Shown: positions 1 through 6,293 of the stretch, piece by piece
Numbering within the stretch: position 1 is the stretch's first letter
Layout: each line of letters starts with the position of its first letter
From: DATMBL01 sp050735975
Lineage (GTDB): Bacteria > Desulfobacterota > Binatia > UBA9968
Assembly (NCBI GenBank): GCA_050735975.1
Contig: JBOHVS010000111.1
Location: 1 to 7,897 of the forward strand
DNA: 7,897 nucleotides
Reading direction: 5' to 3'
Position numbers and translations under genes: made by a program
Notes under the pieces: generated by a model
Seen by the model: the letters and a program-made list of their open reading frames with translations, nothing else
What the model was told of the DNA's origin: nothing
Database searches by the model: none

Positions 1-405
1 GCACCGTGTCGCCTGCAAGGGAATCGAGGACAGGCAATAGGGGCAGTCCCTGGTTGTCGGAGCGGCTGCCGGCGCCGGTTTCTGCAAGCGGTTCACTTGC
101 CTGATCAAAAGAAAAATTGCGAAACCAATGATCAGAAAGTTCAAGATGTTGTTAAAGAAGACGCCGTAATTCAGAGTTGCAGCTCCCGCGGCCTTCGCGG
201 CAGCCAGGCTTGGGTAGTCTGTGGCCGATAGGTTGATGAACAAGTTGGAAAAATCCACATTCCCTAATGCCAACCCAATGGGCGGCATAAGTATATCCTC
301 GACGAAAGATGTCACAATCTTACCGAAGGCCGCCCCTATAACCACTGCAATTGCCAGATCAAGCACATTGCCACGCATCACGAATTCTTTGAATTCTTTG
401 AGCAT
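1..405 (-). CDS. mscL: Large-conductance mechanosensitive channel MscL (3' end cut by window edge)
   Basis: This is the inner-membrane channel that opens under high membrane tension and releases solutes during hypo-osmotic shock; the family forms homopentamers. The visible 135 residues begin MLKEFKEFVMRGNVLDLAIA, the classic MscL amphipathic N-terminus running into TM1. TM1 spans about residues 15-42, with the glycine-spaced pore face (G24, G28) and the EDILMPPIG exit. A periplasmic loop covers about 43-80, and TM2 about 81-103 (GVFFNNILNFLIIGFAIFLL). The ATG at 405 is supported by AGGAGGA eight bases upstream. The frame is open to base 1, so only the last few residues and the stop are missing. 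An oddity is the C-terminal tail, which carries C121-P-Y-C124 and another Cys at 135, suggesting the start of a zinc-ribbon-like pair of CxxC knuckles instead of the usual charged helical bundle. The gene lies 68 bp downstream of the TM_helix protein and is probably co-transcribed with it. Confidence 0.96.
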   Translation of the reverse strand, partial: MLKEFKEFVMRGNVLDLAIAVVIGAAFGKIVTSFVEDILMPPIGLALGNVDFSNLFINLSATDYPSLAAAKAAGAATLNYGVFFNNILNFLIIGFAIFLLIRQVNRLQKPAPAAAPTTRDCPYCLSSIPLQATRC

Positions 406-473
406 TGGACCTGTCCTCCTTTTCGCGCGGTTTGTGGAATTGCTGGAAGCCTCGGCCGATCTGTCCTATACGT

Positions 474-1970
474 CTATACGTCCAACCTCTTTGCCTTAAT
501 CGAGTCTACCCATTCCCTCACTTCCCGCGCCGCTGTTTCACGCGCGCCCAGTCCAAACGCCAAGGCTGTCGCTACGGCCACGGATCCAAGGAGAAGTCCA
601 AAGGCCAGGTTAATAATGTCTTCAGCCAATCCCATCTGTCTCAGAGCCATCGCTCCCGCCAGCACGAGTATCGAGACTCGCGCCGCTGTTGCCAGCAGGC
701 CTGCTTGATTTGCGCCGCTGGCCCAGACCGTGTTCGACGCCAGGTTCGCAAGATAAAGCCCGATGCCGAAAATAATCAAACCCAACACGACGTCTCCGGC
801 AAAGACCGTGAACCGGCTCACCAAGTCGGCCAACAGAACAAATCCCAACTCCCGCACCGCTTCGATTGTAGCAAACAGCATGATGGCGATGAAAACCAAG
901 TATCCGGCGATTTCAGCCGGAGTTCGCTCCCCTGGAGACGGGTCTCTCCCCAAGCCAAGACGTGAAAGGATCGTGTTGAAACCGACCCCTGCAAGAAGAT
1001 TGGTCGTTATTCCGCCGACGACTCGACCTACGGCGTAAGCTATTACGAGAATCAGCAGCGCCGCGAAGATTGCCGGCAGCGCGCTCAGAATGGCGTCGAG
1101 CATGTTGCTGGCGGGTCGCGTGATCGCCTCCAGCGCCAGCGCTTCGAGCGCGCCGATGATAACAGGGACGAGAATGAGAACGTAGGCAACCAGGCCAACG
1201 ACACCTGAAAGGCGCTGGGATCCTACGACCGGGGCCAGTCCCACCCGTTCGCTAAACTGATCGGCGCCAATCGCCGCTAATAGATTGCTGACCACGCGCT
1301 GCACGAGACAGGCTATCAGCCAGCCGATCAGCAAGATTAGCCCAGCGGTGAAAATATTGGGCAAGAAATCCAAGATCTTGTTGACCATTCCTTTGATTGG
1401 ATCGAGGAGTCCTTGCAACGCCAGGGCATTCAAAACAGCCGGAAGAAAAAGCAGCAACACGAGCCAATAAACTGTATCGGCTATGGTTCGCGTCAGCGAC
1501 TTCGCCTTTTCGTCCTCGAGACCGACTTGCGTTGCGAGTCTCTGATCCAGCCCCACTCGAGTAAGGACGCGAAAAACGACCGCGCGCAGCACGCTGGCGA
1601 CGATCCAGGCCAGTAGCAACAGCAAAGCTGCCGCGATGATCTGCGGCACGAATTGAAATACCTGGTTCAAAAGTCGGTTGAGAGGCTCGGTGGGGAGGGT
1701 CAGACCGAGCGTTTGGAAGAAGGCAACGAGGACGAATATCATGAGGAGATAAAACACTCCCCTTGAAACTCCTTCCTCGACCGGAACCGCTTCGCCAACA
1801 AGCCAGTGCGCCAACCGATTGTCCAAATTGGTTCGCCGCAACGCGCCACGGATAATAGCCGCGATCAATCGGGCGACGAGCCAGCCGACCACCAGGATTG
1901 CCAGGGCGCCGATAAGGTTAGGCACGTAACCCCCGATGACGTCGCTAACTCTATCCAGAGTATCCTGCAT
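474..1970 (-). CDS. Five-repeat TM_helix / MscS-related mechanosensitive-channel-type membrane protein
   Basis: This 498-residue, very hydrophobic inner-membrane protein is built from about five units of roughly 93 residues. Each unit opens with a TM_helix segment (pattern [VL]P-x(4)-a-x-lil-x-gw), with the prolines at residues 17, 109, 204 and 299 and a degenerate fifth unit near 385-423. A short motif such as LDNRLA or LDQRLA follows, then a second helix ending in a 'ALxALxL/FQTLGL'-type motif (about 72-92, 167-187, 261-281, 355-376, 430-448). The C-terminal stretch around 450-476 (FGLLLGSVAVATALAFGLG) resembles the glycine/alanine-rich pore helix TM3 of MscS. No full-length MscS beta and alpha/beta cytoplasmic domain follows; only about 22 charged residues remain. 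Such proteins are usually annotated as mechanosensitive ion channel family proteins, and Pseudomonas CmpX is a relative by architecture. Gating is inferred, not shown. The start at 1970 has AAGGAGG seven bases upstream, the stop is TAG, and the promoter at 2072-2043 fits. Confidence 0.85.
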   Translation of the reverse strand: MQDTLDRVSDVIGGYVPNLIGALAILVVGWLVARLIAAIIRGALRRTNLDNRLAHWLVGEAVPVEEGVSRGVFYLLMIFVLVAFFQTLGLTLPTEPLNRLLNQVFQFVPQIIAAALLLLLAWIVASVLRAVVFRVLTRVGLDQRLATQVGLEDEKAKSLTRTIADTVYWLVLLLFLPAVLNALALQGLLDPIKGMVNKILDFLPNIFTAGLILLIGWLIACLVQRVVSNLLAAIGADQFSERVGLAPVVGSQRLSGVVGLVAYVLILVPVIIGALEALALEAITRPASNMLDAILSALPAIFAALLILVIAYAVGRVVGGITTNLLAGVGFNTILSRLGLGRDPSPGERTPAEIAGYLVFIAIMLFATIEAVRELGFVLLADLVSRFTVFAGDVVLGLIIFGIGLYLANLASNTVWASGANQAGLLATAARVSILVLAGAMALRQMGLAEDIINLAFGLLLGSVAVATALAFGLGARETAAREVREWVDSIKAKRLDV

Positions 1971-2042
1971 TGTTCTTCCTCCTTTCGAGCCAAATCAGAA
2001 GAAGCCGATCGACAAATCTCGCGAAGGTCGTTGACAGCACCG

Positions 2043-2072
2043 CTTATAGTGCGGGCGAATACAAGATGTCAA
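2043..2072 (-). promoter_or_regulatory. Strong sigma70-type promoter for the mechanosensitive gene pair
   Basis: Read on the minus strand, a perfect -35 TTGACA (2072-2067) is followed after 18 bp by TATAAG (2048-2043), five of six matches to the -10 consensus. Transcription would start near 2036, giving a 5' leader of about 65 nt that ends with the AAGGAGG of the gene starting at 1970. The next gene downstream, mscL, has no separate promoter that I can see in its 68-bp upstream gap, so this promoter probably serves both. Confidence 0.6.
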
Positions 2073-2183
2073 ACTAAAGCAGTCTCTTGCGTTCCGTGGA
2101 AACTCGGTCCGCCGGCTCAGACTGTTTTTTGAATGACCGCGAAGCGCAAACTGGTCCGGAACCAACTGTAACTTAGAGACGAG

Positions 2184-2212
2184 TTGCCCGTCTAATCATC
2201 AGAGTGTATCGT
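2184..2212 (+). promoter_or_regulatory. Candidate promoter placing the transcript start at the ydbH-like ATG
   Basis: TTGCCC (2184-2189) and TATCGT (2207-2212) are spaced by exactly 17 bp. Initiation about seven bases downstream would fall at 2219-2220, the A of the first ATG. No Shine-Dalgarno-like sequence lies upstream of that ATG, so a leaderless message would reconcile the two facts. Both hexamers match the consensus only partially, so this is a tentative call. Confidence 0.3.
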
Positions 2213-2219
2213 TTTGGCT

Positions 2220-5135
2220 ATGACCGCTTGGAAAATTGCGGTTGTCAGAGCTGCGATCCTGGTTGCCGCAGTTTTCGTCCTTGCATATCTCTGCCTGTTT
2301 TTCGTCATTAAATCCGCCCGCTTTCAGCACTGGGTTCAAACTGAAATCGCCCATCGAACCGGTTATGAGCTGTCTGTTGGTGGCCTCAGTCTCCTGCCGC
2401 CGCTTCGTCTGGCTGCCACTGCCATGAAGGTATCGAAGTCGTCCGAAATGGTGCTAGAAGCCGATCGGGTTGTCTTGACTGTCAGCCCGCTTGACTTTTT
2501 TTTGCTGAGCATCCATCGGCTGAGACTGCAAAAGCCTATCCTGTATCTTGAACTGAAAGAGCTGTTTGATTCACCGGACCAAACCTCTGTCCGTCCCTCG
2601 ATTCGCCATCTGAATATCGAGAACGGCACGGTCGTCTTAAACACGGGCGCAACGGATAATTTCGAGCTTCGGGCCGTGAACGTGGACGCCCGCAATCTGA
2701 ACTCAGGACAGTCGACCGGGATCAACTTGCGCGCGAACGTCCCATCGCTGGAAGGCGCGGCGGAAATTTCCATCCGCGGTCATGACGGCGAAGTAACGGC
2801 GGCGATCCGCATCCAGCAAGACACCGAGAGAGGATTATCCGGGCTCCTGACGGCGAAAAATCGGCCGGTTGCCCCTTTAGAAGCCGAGTTCAGACTCCGC
2901 AACCATGAGAATCAATTCGTGGAAGTCACCGGGTTTGGCAAGGTGAATGGTCTCACGATCGGCGGTGAAAAAATCAGCGGCAACTTTGATTCCGAGCTCC
3001 GTCTTGTTCACGGCCTGTCGGAGGCGAATGTTTCGGCCAACATCGCTTTGACCGATTTTCCGTTGCGGCTCGACGTTCTTCCATTTTCCCTCCCCCGTGG
3101 AACTGCTACGGCGAATGTAGAAGGAACCTATTCGATCGGCCAAAAGGCCTTTGATGTGAAATCACTGCAATTAACCTCCCCATTGGGAAATGCGCAGGGC
3201 AACGGCCGGATCACCTTCGCCCCACAGGCGGGTTTTTCTCCTATGCAACTGCGCCTGCGTAATATCCCGCTGGAGAACCTGAAATCTTTTCTGCCAAAGC
3301 CCGCGGACCATTGGAGCTACACCGGGCTTGTGGATGCCGATCTGGAACTGAAGGGACCCTGGCGGTCGTTCGCTGTCAAGGGGATCTCGCGCGCGGGGGG
3401 GCTGCAGGTCGTGGGAGAGCAATTCTCATTGGCCGATCTGAGCCTGAGAGCGCCCGTCGAATGGGCGGAGAGATCTCTGCGAGTTAATGGCGGTCTCCTT
3501 CGGGGAAAGAAATTTGCCTTGGACAAGGCTGGCCACACGCGAATTTCGGCGGATGAGATTCGGTTCGACGGCGGATTCGAAAAGAACGAGGATCAACCTT
3601 TCAGAGCCCTCGGCAAACTCCGCATCCTGCGCGGCCGGTTCGCCACGCCCGACGGCGGCAAAGTCGGAGAGAATTTTACGGTGAACGGTCATCTCGATGC
3701 GGGCCTCGATCATAAACGAGGCGCCGTTTCGCTCAACGGAAGTTTATTCATAGAACAAGGCGAATTGCTCTGGGGAACGTTTTTCACCGATCTCAAAGCG
3801 CAAAAACCATCGCTCGATTTTGACGGCGATTACAATGTCAAGGACGATGCAGTTCGTTTGCGTCGCTTCACACTCGCCCTCGCTCCGATTGGCAGCATCG
3901 ATGTGACCGGCAGCATCGAACAGTTATCGAAGGCTCCGCTGCTGAACCTGAACGCGAAGAGCGCCGGAGTTCAGACCGGGCCGATGTTCGACGCTTTCAT
4001 CCGTGAAACCTTCGACCGCAGTTACCCATTCTTGAATAAACTGGTGATCGCGGGGCGGCTGGGAATTTCCGTTCGGGCGCGCGGCAGCGCCGAGAACCTT
4101 TCGGCTGAAGGAAGCGTTGATCTCCGAGGCGCCGACATCCGGGAAAAATCCGGCAAATGGCAGGTCGGACCTATAGAACTGGCTCTACCATTCACGGTCC
4201 ATCGAGGGCATGGGATTACCCCGGCAATTTCCGCAGACCCTCCGATCGGCGATCTTACGATCGCCTCGGGCCGCATTGCGTCCGAACCCATTGGAGCGAT
4301 CAGGACTAGAGTCTCGTTGTGGAACAACCGGCTTGATTTTCATCAACCGATCACAATTCCAATCTTCGGCGGCACCATCGGGGTCAGCAATCTGACCTGG
4401 AAGGATGTGATCACGGCTCCGCGCGCCGTTTCATTGTCCATTCACGCTAAAACTCTCCAGCTGCAAAGGCTAACCGAAAGCTTGGGTTGGTACAGATTCG
4501 GCGGCACGCTCGACGGCTCGATCCCGCAGGTGGAATGGACGGAAAACTCTCTGCGCAGCCAGGGCGAGATCAGGATCAACGTTTTCGGGGGACGCGTCCG
4601 AATCGGCAAGATGGAAATCGAAAACCCGTTTTCCTCCATTCCGTCTATTAAGCTCGACGCCAGTTTTCAAAACATTCACCTGGACCAAGCCTCCGAAACC
4701 TTTGCATTCGGTCGCATCTCAGGCATTCTAGAGGGGACCGTTAGCGATCTGGTGATCACGGACGGGCAGCCATCACAGTTCCGGGCCGACTTGCACACTG
4801 TCGATAAGCAAGGGAGCGACCAGTGGATCAGCGTGGAGGCCTTGAACAAGATTACCGTGCTCAGCTCGGGCAATGACGCGTCTCCGCTCTTTACCGGGAT
4901 CGGTGGACTCTTCGAGAACTTTCGTTACAGCAAATTAGGTTTCAAGGCGACGTTAAGAAACGACAAACTAACGCTGCGGGGCATCGAAAGCAAAGACGGA
5001 AAAGAATATCTGGTGGTCGGCGGTTGGCTCCCGCCGACGGTAAACATCATCAGCCATACGCAGGAAATCGGCTTTTCCGAGCTGCTCCGAAGACTCGAAC
5101 GCATCAGCCAATCGGAAAAACAGGAGATCCAGTGA
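2220..5135 (+). CDS. ydbH: YdbH-like intermembrane AsmA-family protein
   Basis: This protein of about 971 residues has one N-terminal membrane anchor (about residues 5-30, AVVRAAILVAAVFVLAYLCL) and otherwise a long periplasmic body rich in alternating beta strands, as in the AsmA/TamB/YhdP/YdbH group. Residues about 31-110 match the AsmA N-terminal pattern (KSARFQHWVQTEIAHRTGYE, then an 'adrvvltvspldfl' segment). The region from about 750 on resembles the YdbH C-terminal domain: FGGTLDGSIPQVEW, INVFGGRVRIG, and a final PPTVNIISHTQEIGFSELL near 938-957. E. coli YdbH is 879 residues and, with YnbE, bridges inner and outer membranes and helps maintain outer-membrane lipid balance. The following gene encodes the expected partner only 11 bp downstream, which strongly supports this assignment over a generic AsmA protein. 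ATG at 2220 is preferred; a TTG at 2214 is in frame, and a stop at 2193 limits further extension. No ribosome binding site is visible. Confidence 0.85.
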   Translation: MTAWKIAVVRAAILVAAVFVLAYLCLFFVIKSARFQHWVQTEIAHRTGYELSVGGLSLLPPLRLAATAMKVSKSSEMVLEADRVVLTVSPLDFFLLSIHRLRLQKPILYLELKELFDSPDQTSVRPSIRHLNIENGTVVLNTGATDNFELRAVNVDARNLNSGQSTGINLRANVPSLEGAAEISIRGHDGEVTAAIRIQQDTERGLSGLLTAKNRPVAPLEAEFRLRNHENQFVEVTGFGKVNGLTIGGEKISGNFDSELRLVHGLSEANVSANIALTDFPLRLDVLPFSLPRGTATANVEGTYSIGQKAFDVKSLQLTSPLGNAQGNGRITFAPQAGFSPMQLRLRNIPLENLKSFLPKPADHWSYTGLVDADLELKGPWRSFAVKGISRAGGLQVVGEQFSLADLSLRAPVEWAERSLRVNGGLLRGKKFALDKAGHTRISADEIRFDGGFEKNEDQPFRALGKLRILRGRFATPDGGKVGENFTVNGHLDAGLDHKRGAVSLNGSLFIEQGELLWGTFFTDLKAQKPSLDFDGDYNVKDDAVRLRRFTLALAPIGSIDVTGSIEQLSKAPLLNLNAKSAGVQTGPMFDAFIRETFDRSYPFLNKLVIAGRLGISVRARGSAENLSAEGSVDLRGADIREKSGKWQVGPIELALPFTVHRGHGITPAISADPPIGDLTIASGRIASEPIGAIRTRVSLWNNRLDFHQPITIPIFGGTIGVSNLTWKDVITAPRAVSLSIHAKTLQLQRLTESLGWYRFGGTLDGSIPQVEWTENSLRSQGEIRINVFGGRVRIGKMEIENPFSSIPSIKLDASFQNIHLDQASETFAFGRISGILEGTVSDLVITDGQPSQFRADLHTVDKQGSDQWISVEALNKITVLSSGNDASPLFTGIGGLFENFRYSKLGFKATLRNDKLTLRGIESKDGKEYLVVGGWLPPTVNIISHTQEIGFSELLRRLERISQSEKQEIQ

Positions 5136-5146
5136 GTGGAGGAACT

Positions 5147-5728
5147 ATGTTGAAGAGAACGTTTTTTGCTCTGGCGTTTTTCATTAGCGCGTGCGTGACG
5201 GTGAACATTTATTTTCCCGCCGCCGCCGTCGAACGCGCGGCGGACCAGATTGTCAAAGAGACTTGGGGCGGGCCGGGAGAGCCGGCACAAAAAGATCAAC
5301 CACAGAGCATGATCCCGAATCCAAAAATAATGCGGGCCGCGTTCAGCCTCGTCAGCGAGGCGAATGCTCAGGAGGCGGATATCAATGTTTCCAATCCCGC
5401 CATCCGCGCCCTTAAAGACTCCATTAGAAGGCGCAGCGGAGCCATCAAGCCTTTCATGGATCGTGGCAATGTCGGGATCGCGCGCGATGGACTGTTGACC
5501 ATCCGGACAACCGACGGCCTCAGTCTGAAGGAACGCGCCGAAATCCAACAGCTCGTCGAGGCTGAAAACCGCGATCGCGAGGCTTTGTATGTGGAGATCG
5601 CCAAGGCCAACAATATTTCTAGAGAATCAATTCCAAAAATCAAAAGCATCTTCGCCAAGAGCTGGATCGATCAAGCAAGAGCCGGCTGGTGGATCCAAGA
5701 TGGCCAGGGAGCCTGGAAAAAGAAGTGA
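5147..5728 (+). CDS. Lipoprotein with YnbE-like N-terminus fused to a YdbL (DUF1318) domain
   Basis: The 193-residue product starts at ATG 5147, where GGAGG lies four bases upstream; the frame is open further upstream inside the ydbH-like gene, but that extension is not credible. A short signal peptide (residues 1-15) ends in a lipobox F-I-S-A-C16, so the mature protein should be lipidated at Cys16. The next residues, CVTVNIYFPAAAVERAADQI, form a short strand plus amphipathic helix, the position and style of the small lipoprotein YnbE. After a Pro/Gln-rich linker (about 42-76), residues 77-193 match YdbL/DUF1318: a central 'GNVGIARDGLL' motif, 'LVEAENRDREALYVEIAKANN' split around 137-156, and a C-terminal GWWIQDGQGAWKKK. 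In E. coli YnbE and YdbL are separate proteins assisting YdbH. Here one polypeptide appears to carry both roles, translated 11 bp after the YdbH-like stop. Residue 16 having no Asp at +2 favours outer-membrane sorting by the enterobacterial Lol rule. Confidence 0.82.
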   Translation: MLKRTFFALAFFISACVTVNIYFPAAAVERAADQIVKETWGGPGEPAQKDQPQSMIPNPKIMRAAFSLVSEANAQEADINVSNPAIRALKDSIRRRSGAIKPFMDRGNVGIARDGLLTIRTTDGLSLKERAEIQQLVEAENRDREALYVEIAKANNISRESIPKIKSIFAKSWIDQARAGWWIQDGQGAWKKK

Positions 5729-5759
5729 CCCACGATTATTTTCGCAAGGAGGCTAAATC

Positions 5760-6293
5760 ATGAGCATATTGTCAGACCGCGCCGTCAGAAGTGTCGCTTC
5801 CATAGTTTTTTTCGCCGCAGCGATTTTTACAGCGGCAACCCTTCACGCCCAGGGCACGAAGGGAACCTTCATTACCACCGCCGATGTTCAGGTTCGCAAA
5901 GGCCCGGGCGCGAACCATGCGGTCGTAACCACCATTCCAAAGGGGATCAAGATCAACGTGGTTGGCAGGGAAGGCTACTGGCTGAAGATTGAATCGAAAC
6001 ATGGGAACCAGCCGGGCTATATTGACGAACAATTCGCCCGGCCCCTCGACACCCAGCAGGCAAGTCAGAGCAAGACAGCAGCCGCGCCCGTCGCCGGTCC
6101 CTATAGGACCTTAACTGATGTGGATCTCAGGGAAGGCCCCGGCAAACAGCACAGGATTATGGCGAAACTGCCCGCGGGCATTAAGGTCAACGTCGTCCGC
6201 GCCGACGGAGACTGGCTGCGAATCGAATCCAAACGAGGCAACAAACCGGGGTATCTGGAGAAGCGCTCTGTGGAACGGCTGACCGAGCGATAG
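5760..6293 (+). CDS. Secreted protein with two tandem SH3b domains
   Basis: This 177-residue protein has an N-terminal signal peptide (hydrophobic core about 11-27, probable cleavage after L-H-A at residue 30). Two bacterial SH3 (SH3b, SH3_3-type) domains follow, at about 36-93 and 115-173, joined by an Ala/Gln/Ser-rich linker. Each has the hallmark 'vRkGPG...h.vv..iP.Gikinvv...g.WlkIeSk.GnqPGYi' pattern. Aligned by eye, 26 of 54 positions are identical between the copies, so they arose by internal duplication. SH3b modules generally bind cell-wall peptides or proteins in the periplasm; the ligand here is unknown. No catalytic domain is attached. AAGGAGG sits seven bases before the ATG, and the gap from the lipoprotein stop is 31 bp, so it is very likely the third gene of the ydbH-like operon. 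E. coli's ydbH-ynbE-ydbL operon has no such gene. Confidence 0.88.
   Translation: MSILSDRAVRSVASIVFFAAAIFTAATLHAQGTKGTFITTADVQVRKGPGANHAVVTTIPKGIKINVVGREGYWLKIESKHGNQPGYIDEQFARPLDTQQASQSKTAAAPVAGPYRTLTDVDLREGPGKQHRIMAKLPAGIKVNVVRADGDWLRIESKRGNKPGYLEKRSVERLTER

Larger units (their letters stand above)
1971..2219. promoter_or_regulatory. Divergent control region between the channel genes and the ydbH-like operon
   Basis: This 249-bp non-coding stretch separates two oppositely transcribed units. It holds the minus-strand promoter at 2072-2043 and a weaker plus-strand candidate at 2184-2212. TTGACA (2031-2036) and its mirror TGTCAA (2067-2072) face each other across 30 bp. GCAC at 2037-2040 and GTGC at 2049-2052 form a small dyad within that interval. 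No convincing open reading frame, tRNA or riboswitch-like structure was recognised here. Whether the dyads bind a regulator is unknown. Confidence 0.5.

Noticed and set aside
467..482. Tandem TATACGTC x2 at the end of the TM_helix gene as a regulatory repeat
   Set aside because: Only two 8-nt copies, overlapping the stop codon, with no dyad or spacing pattern to support a function.
405..965. A 186-codon plus-strand open frame
   Set aside because: It lies over the opposite strand of mscL's 5' end and the TM_helix gene, its composition (Arg/Gln/Ser/His-rich) is typical of an antisense shadow, and it has no ribosome binding site or recognisable domain.
2031..2065. Plus-strand promoter using the perfect TTGACA at 2031
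   Set aside because: The nearest -10-like hexamers are 8 bp (TATAGT) and 23 bp (TACAAG) away, both outside the workable spacer range.
2495..2503. Eight-T tract (and a seven-G tract at 3395-3401) inside the YdbH-like gene as phase-variation switches
   Set aside because: Both tracts are short, read through in frame as ordinary residues, and have no repeat-number context. Chance is the simpler explanation.
5024..5146. Upstream extension of the lipoprotein reading frame
   Set aside because: It would overlap the YdbH-like coding sequence and bury the signal peptide behind about 41 polar residues. The ATG at 5147 has GGAGG and begins a proper lipoprotein signal.
4925..5548. A 207-codon minus-strand open frame
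   Set aside because: It overlaps the well-supported YdbH-like and lipoprotein genes in antisense and shows no domain or credible start signal.
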